Below, in pieces: positions 17,630-27,909 of a DNA stretch of 64,000 bases. The position numbers and the translations under genes were made by a program. Under the pieces are notes generated by a model that saw nothing but the letters and a program-made list of their open reading frames with translations, was not told the DNA's origin and did no database searches. Each line of letters starts with the position of its first letter. The first letter of the stretch is position 1. This stretch comes from Pseudonocardia broussonetiae (GTDB lineage Bacteria > Actinomycetota > Actinomycetes > Mycobacteriales > Pseudonocardiaceae). The DNA lies in assembly GCF_013155125.1 (NCBI RefSeq), contig NZ_CP053564.1, positions 4,657,501 to 4,721,500 on the forward strand. Direction: 5' to 3'.

Positions 17630-19356
17630 TCCGGCTCCTGCGGGAGTACCTGCGGCCCTACCGCCGCCCGCTGGTGGCGGTCGTCGTCCTCCAGTTCGTG
17701 GGGACGATGGCGGCGCTCTACCTGCCCAGCCTCAACGCCGCGATCATCGACCAGGGCATCGCCCGGGGCGACACCGGCTACATCGTCACCACCGGCGGCT
17801 GGATGCTGCTGGTGACGCTCGTGCAGATCGTCTGCTCGGTCGCCGCCGTCTGGTACGGCGCGCGCACCGGGATGGGCTTCGGCGCCGACGTCCGCGCCGC
17901 GCTGTTCCACCGCGTCGGCGGCTTCTCCGCCCGCGAGGTCAACCGCTTCGGCGCCCCGTCGCTGATCACCCGCACCACGAACGACGTGCAGCAGGTGCAG
18001 ATGCTCGTGCTGCTGTCCTGCACGATGCTCGTCACCGCGCCGATCATGTGCGTGGGCGGGGTGTTCATGGCGCTGCGCGAGGACGTCGGCCTGTCCTGGC
18101 TGGTGGCGGTCTGCGTGCCGGTGCTCGTCGTCGCCATCGGGCTGATCATCGTGCGGATGGTGCCGCGGTTCCGCGTCATGCAGGTCCGGATCGACGCGGT
18201 CAACCGCGTGCTGCGCGAGCAGATCACCGGCATCCGCGTGGTGCGCGCGTTCGTCCGCGAGCCGGTCGAGACCGAGCGGTTCGCGCGCGCCAACCACGAC
18301 CTGACCGACGTCGCCACCAGCGCCGGACGGCTGCAGGCGCTGATCTTCCCCGTCGTCATGCTGGTGCTCAACGTGTCGAGCGTCGCGGTGCTGTGGTTCG
18401 GCGCCGAGCGGATCGACGCCGGGCAGATGCAGATCGGGGCGCTCACCGCGTTCCTGCAGTACCTCCTGCAGATCCTGATGGCCGTCATGATGGCCACCTT
18501 CATGGCGATCATGATCCCGCGCGCCGCCGTGTGCGCCGACCGCATCGGCGAGGTGCTCGACACCGACTCCTCCGTCGGGCCGCCGCGCAAGGCCGTGGTC
18601 CCGGAGCGCACCGACGGCGTCGTCGAGTTCGTCGGGGCCGGCTTCCGGTACCCCGGCGCCGCCGCGCCGGTGCTGTCCGACGTCTCGGTCACGGCGCTGC
18701 CGGGGCAGACGACGGCGGTGATCGGCAGCACCGGCGCCGGCAAGACGACGCTGCTGTCGCTGGTGCCGCGGCTGTTCGACGTCACCGCGGGCGCGGTCAC
18801 CGTCGACGGCGTCGACGTCCGCGAGATGGACCCGGAGGTCCTCTGGTCGCGGATCGGGCTGGTGCCGCAGCGGCCCTACCTGTTCACCGGCACCGTCGCG
18901 AGCAACCTGCGCTACGGCGAGCCCGACGCCACCGACGACGACCTGTGGTCCGCGCTGGAGATCGCGCAGGGCGCCGACTTCGTCCGGGGGATGGAGGGCG
19001 GGCTCGACGCGCCGATCTCGCAGGGCGGCACCAACGTCTCCGGCGGGCAGCGCCAGCGGCTCGCGATCGCCCGCGCGCTGGTCCGGCGCCCGGAGATCTA
19101 CCTGTTCGACGACTCGTTCTCCGCGCTCGACCTCGCCACCGACGCCCGCCTGCGCGCCGCGCTCAAGCCGGTCACCGCGGCGGCGACGGTGGTGATCGTC
19201 GCGCAGCGCGTGTCGACGATCGCCGACGCCGACCGGATCGTCGTCCTCGAGGACGGTGCGGTGGTCGGGGTCGGGCGGCATGAGGAGCTGCTCGAGACCT
19301 GTCCCACCTACGTCGAGATCGTGCAGTCCCAGCTGAGCGTGGAGGCCGTGGCATGA
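17623..19356 (+). CDS. ABC exporter half-transporter A (degenerate-site subunit)
   Basis: 577 residues: six-helix exporter membrane domain (about 1-320), then a nucleotide-binding domain. Walker A is GSTGAGKTT, Q-loop VPQRPYLF and signature NVSGGQRQR (intact). However, Walker B reads YLFDDSF with Asp in place of the catalytic Glu, and the switch is VIVAQRVST with Gln in place of His. Such substitutions mark the degenerate site of heterodimeric exporters (TmrAB/LmrCD/BmrCD type). The partner is the next gene, which overlaps by 4 bp. Likely exports a lipid or drug. Confidence 0.92.
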   Translation: MLIRLLREYLRPYRRPLVAVVVLQFVGTMAALYLPSLNAAIIDQGIARGDTGYIVTTGGWMLLVTLVQIVCSVAAVWYGARTGMGFGADVRAALFHRVGGFSAREVNRFGAPSLITRTTNDVQQVQMLVLLSCTMLVTAPIMCVGGVFMALREDVGLSWLVAVCVPVLVVAIGLIIVRMVPRFRVMQVRIDAVNRVLREQITGIRVVRAFVREPVETERFARANHDLTDVATSAGRLQALIFPVVMLVLNVSSVAVLWFGAERIDAGQMQIGALTAFLQYLLQILMAVMMATFMAIMIPRAAVCADRIGEVLDTDSSVGPPRKAVVPERTDGVVEFVGAGFRYPGAAAPVLSDVSVTALPGQTTAVIGSTGAGKTTLLSLVPRLFDVTAGAVTVDGVDVREMDPEVLWSRIGLVPQRPYLFTGTVASNLRYGEPDATDDDLWSALEIAQGADFVRGMEGGLDAPISQGGTNVSGGQRQRLAIARALVRRPEIYLFDDSFSALDLATDARLRAALKPVTAAATVVIVAQRVSTIADADRIVVLEDGAVVGVGRHEELLETCPTYVEIVQSQLSVEAVA

Positions 19357-21380
19357 GCGCGCCGGCGAAGGACAGTGCCGAGCAGGACAGGCCCAAGCAG
19401 GACGTGGAGACGGCCGAGGCGGCGCGCGGGATGGCCGCGCAGCGCCGGGGCGGCGGCCCGCCGTGGGGCGCGGTCGGGCAGCCGGGGGAGAAGCCGTCGG
19501 ACTTCCTGCCGTCGCTGAAGCGGCTCGCGCGGCGGCTCTCGCCCGAGCGGACGGGCGTCGTCGCGGTGCTGGTGCTGTGCGTCGTCAGCGTCGCGCTCAA
19601 CGTGATCGGGCCGTTGCTGCTCGGTCGGGCCACCGACGTCATCTTCGCGGGCGTCATCGGGCGCACGCTGCCCGCGGGCATCAGCGCGGAGCAGGCGGCC
19701 GAGGGCGCGCGCGCCGCGGGCGACACGACCACGGCGAACCTCATCGCGGCCCAGGACATCGTGCCCGGCGCCGGGATCGACTTCACCGCGCTGTCGATGG
19801 TGCTGCTCGGCGTCATCGCGCTGTACCTGGCGGCGTCGGTGTTCGGCTACGCGCAGGGCTACCTGCTCAACGGCATCGTCCAGCGCACGATCTACCAGCT
19901 GCGCCGCGAGGTCGAGGACAAGATCCACCGTCTGCCGCTGCGCTACGTCGACTCCCAGCAGCGCGGCGAGGTGCTCAGCCGCGCCACCAACGACATCGAC
20001 AACGTCTCCACGAGCCTGCAGCAGACGCTGAGCCAGCTGCTGACGTCGCTGCTCACCGTCATCGGGGTGGTGGTGATGATGTTCGTGGTGTCGCCGCTGC
20101 TCACCCTCGTCGCCCTGGTGACGATCCCGGTCTCGCTGTGGCTGACGAAGGCGATCACGCAGCGCTCGCAGCCGCAGTTCGTGGCCCAGTGGCGCCACAC
20201 CGGCCGGCTCAACGGGCTGATCGAGGAGGCCTTCACCGGCCACGAGCTCGTGCGGGTGTTCGGCCGGACCGCGGAGGTGGAGCGGCAGTTCGCCGAGCGC
20301 AACGACGACCTGTTCGGCGCCAGCTTCCGCGCCCAGTTCATCAGCGGGATCATCATGCCGGCGATGATGTTCGTCGGGAACCTGAACTACGTCGTCGTCG
20401 CCGTCATCGGGGGGCTGCGGGTGGCGTCGGGGACGATGAGCCTGGGCGACGTGCAGGCCTTCATCCAGTACTCGCGGCAGTTCACGCAGCCGCTGACGCA
20501 GGCGGCGTCGATGGCGAACGTGCTGCAGTCCGGGGTGGCATCGGCGGAGCGGGTGTTCGAGCTGCTCGACGCACCCGAGCAGTCGCCCGACCCGGCGGTG
20601 CCGTCCACGCGTAGCGAGCGCCGCGGGCGGGTGGCGTTCGAGCACGTCGACTTCCGCTACCTGCCCGACACCCCGCTGATCGAGGACCTGTCGCTGGTCG
20701 CCGAGCCGGGCCAGACCGTCGCCATCGTCGGTCCGACCGGGGCGGGGAAGACGACGCTGGTCAACCTCGTCCTGCGGTTCTACGAGCTCGACGCCGGACG
20801 GATCACGCTCGACGGCGTCGACATCGCCACGATGGCGCGGGCCGACCTGCGCTCCGGGATCGGGATGGTCCTGCAGGACACGTGGCTGTTCGGCGGGACG
20901 ATCCGCGACAACATCGCCTACGGCAACCCGTCGGCGACGCCGGAGCAGGTGCTCGACGCGGCGCGCGCCACCTACGTCGACCGGTTCGTCCGCAGCCTGC
21001 CCGACGGCTACGACACCGTGATCGACGAGGAGGGCTCCAACGTCTCGGCGGGGGAGAAGCAGCTCATCACGATCGCGCGGGCGTTCCTCGCCGACCCCTC
21101 GCTGCTCATCCTCGACGAGGCGACCAGCTCGGTCGACACCCGCACCGAGGTGCTGGTGCAGCGGGCGATGGCGGCGCTGCGCGGCTCGGGTTCGGACAGC
21201 GCCCGCACGAGCTTCGTCATCGCCCATCGCCTCTCCACGATCCGCGACGCCGACCTCATCCTCGTGATGGAGGCGGGCCGGATCGTCGAGCAGGGCACGC
21301 ACGAGCAGCTGCTCGCCGCCCGCGGCGCGTACTGCGCGCTCTACAACGCCCAGTTCGCCGCGGCGGCGGCGGACCTGTGA
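19353..21380 (+). CDS. ABC exporter half-transporter B (catalytic-site subunit)
   Basis: 675 residues, longer than its partner because of a Pro/Gly-rich N-terminal extension (about 1-60) and a loop of about 55 residues between the first two helices. The nucleotide-binding domain has Walker A GPTGAGKTT, Walker B LLILDEATS (catalytic Glu present) and switch His in VIAHRLST. Its signature is altered (NVSAGEKQL instead of LSGGQ). Together with the upstream subunit this gives one complete and one degenerate ATP site. The start ATG overlaps the stop of subunit A (ATGA). Confidence 0.92.
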   Translation: MSAPAKDSAEQDRPKQDVETAEAARGMAAQRRGGGPPWGAVGQPGEKPSDFLPSLKRLARRLSPERTGVVAVLVLCVVSVALNVIGPLLLGRATDVIFAGVIGRTLPAGISAEQAAEGARAAGDTTTANLIAAQDIVPGAGIDFTALSMVLLGVIALYLAASVFGYAQGYLLNGIVQRTIYQLRREVEDKIHRLPLRYVDSQQRGEVLSRATNDIDNVSTSLQQTLSQLLTSLLTVIGVVVMMFVVSPLLTLVALVTIPVSLWLTKAITQRSQPQFVAQWRHTGRLNGLIEEAFTGHELVRVFGRTAEVERQFAERNDDLFGASFRAQFISGIIMPAMMFVGNLNYVVVAVIGGLRVASGTMSLGDVQAFIQYSRQFTQPLTQAASMANVLQSGVASAERVFELLDAPEQSPDPAVPSTRSERRGRVAFEHVDFRYLPDTPLIEDLSLVAEPGQTVAIVGPTGAGKTTLVNLVLRFYELDAGRITLDGVDIATMARADLRSGIGMVLQDTWLFGGTIRDNIAYGNPSATPEQVLDAARATYVDRFVRSLPDGYDTVIDEEGSNVSAGEKQLITIARAFLADPSLLILDEATSSVDTRTEVLVQRAMAALRGSGSDSARTSFVIAHRLSTIRDADLILVMEAGRIVEQGTHEQLLAARGAYCALYNAQFAAAAADL

Positions 21381-21393
21381 CGGGAGGACCCGC

Positions 21394-21801
21394 ATGCTGC
21401 TCGACGGTGTGAACCACATCGCCTGGATCTCCAAGGACGTGGCGAGGCTGGGCCGCTTCTACGCCCAGGTGTTCGACGCGGAGGTGGGCCCGACCCGCCC
21501 GCACGGCGAGGAGCCGGGCGAGACGATGACGACGATCCGCATCGGCCCGCGCACCGAGCTGAACATCGTGACGATCGAGGGCAGCACGGAGCCCGACCGG
21601 CAGACCCCGATGTGGGGGCGGGGTCGGATCGACCACGTGGGGCTCGGGGCGGCGACGGCGGAGGCGTTCGAGACGATCCGGCACCGGTTGGTGGAGGCCG
21701 GGGCGAGCGACGGGCACGTCAACGACTTCGGTGGGGCGCTGAGCCTGTTCTTCCGCGATCCCGACGGGTTGGAGGGGGAGGTGCTGCTGCCGAAGGGGTA
21801 G
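21394..21801 (+). CDS. VOC/glyoxalase-superfamily protein
   Basis: A 135-residue protein with one vicinal-oxygen-chelate fold (two beta-alpha-beta-beta-beta units): NHIAWISKDVARLGRFYAQV and later IDHVGLGA, ending FFRDPDGLEGEVLLP. His and Glu at the usual metal positions are present (GVNHIAW, IDHVG, LEGEV). Function may be isomerase, dioxygenase or antibiotic-binding. It is 13 bp after the exporter, with GGGAGG upstream, so it shares that operon; a resistance or detoxification role with the exporter is possible. Confidence 0.8.
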   Translation: MLLDGVNHIAWISKDVARLGRFYAQVFDAEVGPTRPHGEEPGETMTTIRIGPRTELNIVTIEGSTEPDRQTPMWGRGRIDHVGLGAATAEAFETIRHRLVEAGASDGHVNDFGGALSLFFRDPDGLEGEVLLPKG

Positions 21802-21845
21802 CCGCGCTCGGTGTGGGATCGGGCCGGGGGCCGGGGCCGGGGGTC

Positions 21846-22765
21846 GCGTACCGCGGAACGCGGCCGGCTCGCACACAGGGTGCGGTGGTCGCACACAGGG
21901 CCGGCCCTGTGTGCGAGCTGCGGGAGGTGTGTGCGAGCGGGGCGGGGCCGGTCGGAACCGCGGGAGGTCGCCGACCAGGCGCCCGTGGCGGTGTCCTGCC
22001 GGGGCGAGGTGGCGGTGCGGGCGGCCCGGCGGATCGCGTTCCGCGGAACGCGGGCGCTCGCGCACAGGTTGCGGTGGCGGCACACAGGCCGGGGCCTGTG
22101 TGCGAGCCCGAAAGGTGTGTGCGAGCGGGGGCTGTGCCGCGGGAGGCCGCCGCCCGGGCGCACCGTCGGGGTGCTGCCGGGGCTCGGGCTGCGGAGCGGC
22201 CGTTGCGTTCCGCGGAACGCTTCTGGGTGGGCCGGTCGGGCGGCTACCGGTTTCGGGACGACGGTGAGGTCGGGGCGAAGGACGGTGCGATGGGAGCCGG
22301 GCCGGGGCGCCACCGCGGTCTCGCGTTCCGCGGAGCGCCGCGGGTCCGCGGAGTGGTTCGCGCACCGTCGCGCGACCCGCGCACCGGCCGGCCTCGTGCG
22401 CGCGTCCCGCCGAGCGCGAACGACTGCTGGGTCTGCAGTTCGTGGAGTGCGCCGCACGCCCAGCGCCATCCCGCCCCGCCTGGCGGCACTGAGCCGCGAG
22501 ATCGGTGCGGGAACCGCGTTCCGCGGAACGCAGATCCGACGTCCAGCCGTGTGCACCGCGTTCCGCGGAACGCGGATCCAGCGCTCCGCCGGCTGCACCG
22601 CGTCCCGCGGAACACCGAGCCGGACGCCGCCGGTCGCCACATCGCGTTCCGCGGAACGCTGCGCCGGCCCACCTGCCCAACTCCACGCATCCCACCGCCG
22701 CTCCGGCGAGCACCCCACCGCCACCGCCACCAGGACAGCGGTGCGCACTGCGTTCCGCGGAACGC
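21846..22765 (+). repeat. Nine copies of the palindrome GCGTTCCGCGGAACGC
   Basis: Exact copies at 22036, 22205, 22516, 22558, 22644 and 22750. Variants occur at 21846 (GCGTACCGCGGAACGC), 22323 (GCGTTCCGCGGAGCGC) and 22600 (GCGTCCCGCGGAACAC). Spacings are 190, 169, 118, 193, 42, 42, 44 and 106 bp. The run at 22516/22558/22600/22644 is spaced by about four helical turns, so the sites face the same side of the DNA. Flanking sequence is not conserved for most copies, pointing to the palindrome itself as the selected or mobile unit. Confidence 0.9.
21889..22103 (+). repeat. Two long GTGTGC-arm palindromes
   Basis: 21889-21916 is a perfect 28-bp palindrome (left arm TCGCACACAGGGCC). 22080-22103 is its relative (left arm GCACACAGGCC, 2-bp centre, exact right arm). 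Each lies 43-44 bp after a copy of the 16-bp palindrome and is followed by another GGTGTGTGCGAGCGGGG block (about 21928 and 22114). The two therefore form a duplicated 190-bp unit. Confidence 0.85.
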
Positions 22766-22879
22766 TCCCCACCGCCCCCGCACCGCCCCCGCACCGCCGC
22801 GTCCGGCCCCCCGCCCCGCGGACGGGCACCATGGAGGGGAGGTCCCGATCTGCGGGGCCGCACATCGGGGGTACCGCAC

Positions 22880-24844
<1,965 letters not shown>

Positions 24845-24889
24845 GAAACACCGCGCGCGGCGGTGTCCCCGGCTGGCACCCTGACGGCC

Positions 24890-25354
24890 GTGAAGCTGGC
24901 CGAGGGACTCGCGCTGCGCGCCGACGCGCGGCGCCGCGTCGAGCAGATGCGCGCGCGGATCGCCGCGAGCGCGCAGTACCAGGAGGGCGAGGAGCCCGCC
25001 GAGGACGCCGCCGCGCTGCTGGTCGAGGCCGAGGCGGCGCTCGACGAGCTGCAGTCGATGATCCGGCGCGTCAACCGCACGAACGCCGCCGCCGACCTGG
25101 GCGAGGACGGCACCATGACCGACGCCCTCGCCCGCCGCGACGTCCTGCGCCTGCGCCACGCCCTGCTGGGCGACGCCGCCGACGCGGCGTCGGGCGGCGG
25201 GCACGGCTACCGCCAGCTGCGCTCGGAGCTGCGCCGGCTCTCGGCGCTGCCGGTGGCCGAGCTGCGGTCGCGCGCCGACCGCGTCGCCCGGGACGTCCGC
25301 GAGCTCGACACCCGCATCCAGCGCGCCAACTGGGAGGTCGACCTGCTCGACTGA
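24890..25354 (+). CDS. DIP1984 family protein
   Basis: A 154-residue, mostly alpha-helical cytoplasmic protein. Conserved family blocks are the opening VKLAEGLALRAD, QEGEEPAEDAAALL, IRRVNRTNAA, TDALARRDVLRLRHALL and the terminal ELDTRIQRANW. The family (named from a Corynebacterium diphtheriae protein, sometimes labelled septicolysin) has no established activity. The GTG at 24890 is the family start. No ribosome binding site is seen, but CACCCT lies seven bases upstream, consistent with a leaderless message. Confidence 0.85.
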   Translation: MKLAEGLALRADARRRVEQMRARIAASAQYQEGEEPAEDAAALLVEAEAALDELQSMIRRVNRTNAAADLGEDGTMTDALARRDVLRLRHALLGDAADAASGGGHGYRQLRSELRRLSALPVAELRSRADRVARDVRELDTRIQRANWEVDLLD

Positions 25355-25358
25355 ACGA

Positions 25359-25378
25359 CCCCCGGACGGAGACGGGGG
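25359..25378 (+). terminator. Hairpin after the DIP1984 gene
   Basis: CCCCCG-8 bases-CGGGGG, 4 bp after the stop. The rest of the 298-bp interval to the next gene contains a second hairpin (7-bp stem GGGCCGG/CCGGCCC, 25426-25447) and a T-arm-like 17-mer at 25473-25489, but no complete RNA gene that I can fold. Confidence 0.45.
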
Positions 25379-25652
25379 CGGGGACGCGGGAGCAGGTAGC
25401 CCGCGGGGGAGCGGGCACACGCCGCGGGCCGGCGGCTCATCCGGCCCACCTGGGTGCGCGAGGGGCAGCGCAGGGAGTTCGACTCTCCCGATCACGGTGC
25501 AGCCCCGCACGTCGCACAGGTGATCCGTGCACCGCGCACGACGCACCACCGCGTGCCGGCCCCCGCGGGCGAGGGTGGGGACGGGGCACCCCGCGCCCGG
25601 GACGACAACCGGGACGAACGACGACCGGCACGACGACGAGAGGGGAGCACCG

Positions 25653-27077
25653 ATGACTTCCGGCGGCGCGGACCGTCCCACCACCATGACCACCGCGACC
25701 ACCCCGAGCACCGCGACCGCGAGCACCGGGAGCACCGGCACCGACCGGATCTTCCGGCACCTGCTGGCCGACACCCTGCTGGTGTCGGTCACCCACTTCA
25801 CGGCGTGGTTCGCGATCACCTTCTACGTCTACCTGCAGACGCGGTCGGTCGTGGCGACAGGCGTCATCGCCGGGCTGTTCCTGGTGATGACCTCGCTGTC
25901 GGGCATCTGGTTCGGCAGCCTCGTCGACCACCACCGCAAGCGCACGGTGATGGTCATGTCGAACGCCGTGTCGCTGGTGCTCTACGCCGCCGCGTTCGTG
26001 CTGTACCTCGTCGTGGGCGACGCCGCCCTCACCGACCCGACCTCGCCCGTGCTCTGGGGGCTCGTGCTGCTCGTGATGAGCGGCGTGATCGTGGGCAACC
26101 TGCGGGCGATCGCGCTGTCGACGGCGGTGACGCTGCTGGTGCCCGCCGAGCGCCGCGACCGGGCCAACGGTCTGGTCGGCACCGCGTCGGGCGTGTCGTT
26201 CCTGGTCACGTCCGTGATCAGCGGCCTGCTCGTGGGTCTGTCCGGCATGTTCCACGTGCTCGTGCTGGCGCTCGTCGTCGTCGGCGGGTCGGCGGTGCAC
26301 CTGCTGCTCCTGCGGATCCCGGGCGACCGCGTCGCCGCCGACGGGTCCGACGGCGGGCGCATCGACCTGCGCGGCACGCTGCTCGTCGTCACCGCGCTGC
26401 CCGGGCTCGTCGCCCTGATCGCGTTCAGCACGATCAACAACTTCCTCGGCGGCGTCTACATGGCGCTGCTCGACGCCTATGGCCTCTCGCTCATGTCGGT
26501 GCAGGCGTGGGGGCTGCTGTTCGGGGTGCTGTCCACCGGCTTCATCCTCGGCGGCCTGGTGATCGCGCGGCGCGGGCTCGGCGCCAACCCGCTGCGGTCG
26601 CTGCTGCTCGCGAACGTGGGCCTCTGGGTGATCGCGACGACGTTCACGCTGCACCGGTCGGTGGTCCTGTTCGCGATCGGCATGTACCTCTACATGAGCC
26701 TGATCCCGTGGATCGAGGCGTCCGAGCAGACGGTGCTGCAGAAGGTCGTGCCCTTCGAGCGCCAGGGCCGGGTGTTCGGGTTCGCGCAGAGCGTCGAGCA
26801 GGCCGCATCGCCGCTGACGGCGTTCCTCATCAGCCCGGTCGCGCAGTTCGTGTTCATCCCGTTCATGACGACGGGCGCGGGCGTCGACCTCATCGGCGGC
26901 TGGTTCGGCACCGGCTCCGACCGCGGCCTGGCGCTGGTGTTCGTGCTGACGGGCCTGGTCGGGCTGGCCGTGACGCTCGCGGCGCTGCGGACGCGGCAGT
27001 ACCGCAACCTGTCGGAGCGCTACGCGCTGGCGGGCGCCCGTGCGGTGGAGGGGGAGGCCCCGGCCGCTGCCGGCTGA
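25653..27077 (+). CDS. MFS transporter, DHA3/EntS-like exporter
   Basis: A 474-residue MFS protein with a Thr/Ser-rich cytoplasmic N-terminus (about 1-35) and about 12 membrane segments. The loop after helix 2 (FGSLVDHHRKRTVMVMSN) and the segment RDRANGLVGTASGVSF resemble DHA3-type drug/siderophore exporters. One extended loop (VAQFVFIPFMTTGAGVDLIG) recurs in this subgroup. Substrate unknown. ATG 25653 has GGGGAG upstream. The adjacent SDR is 66 bp downstream on the same strand. Confidence 0.85.
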   Translation: MTSGGADRPTTMTTATTPSTATASTGSTGTDRIFRHLLADTLLVSVTHFTAWFAITFYVYLQTRSVVATGVIAGLFLVMTSLSGIWFGSLVDHHRKRTVMVMSNAVSLVLYAAAFVLYLVVGDAALTDPTSPVLWGLVLLVMSGVIVGNLRAIALSTAVTLLVPAERRDRANGLVGTASGVSFLVTSVISGLLVGLSGMFHVLVLALVVVGGSAVHLLLLRIPGDRVAADGSDGGRIDLRGTLLVVTALPGLVALIAFSTINNFLGGVYMALLDAYGLSLMSVQAWGLLFGVLSTGFILGGLVIARRGLGANPLRSLLLANVGLWVIATTFTLHRSVVLFAIGMYLYMSLIPWIEASEQTVLQKVVPFERQGRVFGFAQSVEQAASPLTAFLISPVAQFVFIPFMTTGAGVDLIGGWFGTGSDRGLALVFVLTGLVGLAVTLAALRTRQYRNLSERYALAGARAVEGEAPAAAG

Positions 27078-27143
27078 GCACGGGGACGGGCAGGATGGGC
27101 GTCGGTCGCCGCCGGAGCCCTCCGGCGTCGACGAGGAGGATCC

Positions 27144-27887
27144 GTGACCGACCTGTTCGACCTCACCGGCAAGGTCGCCGTCGTCACCGGCGGCGGCCGC
27201 GGCATCGGCGAGATGATCGCCCGCGGCCTGCTCGACGCCGGGGCGCGCGTCTACGTCACCTCGCGGCGGGTCGAGGCCGTCGACGGGATGATCGCGATGA
27301 CCGCCGACCTCTCCCACGAGGAGGAGTGCGTCCGGGTCGCCGCCGAGCTCACCGAGCGCGAGCCCGGGGGCGTGCACGTCCTCGTCAACAACGCCGGTGC
27401 CACCTGGGGCGCGCCGATGGCGGAGTTCCCGGAGTCGGGGTGGGACAAGGTCCTCGACCTCAACCTCAAGGCCCCGTTCTTCCTGACCCGCGCGTTCCAG
27501 CCGCTGCTGGAGGCCGCCGCCACCGACGACGACCCGGCGCGGGTGATCAACATCGGGAGCATCGACGGGCTGCGCGTGCCGGCGTTCGAGAACTACAGCT
27601 ACAGCGCGAGCAAGGCCGGCGTCCACCAGCTCACGCGGGTGCTCGCCGCGCAGCTCGGGCCCCGCCGGATCACGGTGAACGCGATCGCGCCGGGGCCGTT
27701 CCCGACGAAGATGCTGGCCGCGGTGCTGGACGTCGAGGGCGAGGCGATCGCCGCCTCGTCCCCGCTGGGCCGCATCGGCCGGGCCGAGGACATGGCGGGC
27801 GCCGCGGTCTACCTGTCCTCGCGCGCCGGGGCGTGGGTCACCGGGGTGGTCCTGCCCGTCGACGGCGGGATCGCGACGACCCGCTGA
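27144..27887 (+). CDS. SDR family oxidoreductase
   Basis: A 247-residue classical short-chain dehydrogenase. Cofactor motif TGGGRGIG (about 15-22), NNAG motif LVNNAGA, catalytic Ser in INIGSIDG, and Tyr/Lys in YSYSASKAG. The C-terminal GGIATTR end is complete. The pattern resembles RhlG/3-oxoacyl reductase-type enzymes, with NADP(H) likely from the TSRR segment after strand 2. GTG 27144 is preceded by GAGGAGG. Convergent with the glycosyltransferase operon, 22 bp apart. Confidence 0.9.
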   Translation: MTDLFDLTGKVAVVTGGGRGIGEMIARGLLDAGARVYVTSRRVEAVDGMIAMTADLSHEEECVRVAAELTEREPGGVHVLVNNAGATWGAPMAEFPESGWDKVLDLNLKAPFFLTRAFQPLLEAAATDDDPARVINIGSIDGLRVPAFENYSYSASKAGVHQLTRVLAAQLGPRRITVNAIAPGPFPTKMLAAVLDVEGEAIAASSPLGRIGRAEDMAGAAVYLSSRAGAWVTGVVLPVDGGIATTR

Positions 27888-27909
27888 GCGGTGGGGTCGA
27901 GCGCGCGGC

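Larger units (their letters stand above)
21802..22879 (+). other. Gene-free region with palindrome arrays
   Basis: 1078 bp between the VOC gene and the Clp-type ATPase. Apparent open frames on both strands are built from the palindromic repeat and have no recognisable domain, so I call no gene. It contains nine copies of a 16-bp palindrome (21846-22765), two larger palindromes (21889-21916 and 22080-22103) and a 190-bp higher-order duplication (units beginning 21846 and 22036). Confidence 0.7.

Noticed and set aside
25426..25489. tRNA-like pieces: a perfect T-arm (GGGAGTTCGACTCTCCC) and a hairpin with CAT in its loop
   Set aside because: The seven bases after the T-arm have no complementary acceptor strand upstream, the hairpin loop has eight bases and no CCA follows. 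At most a decayed fragment.
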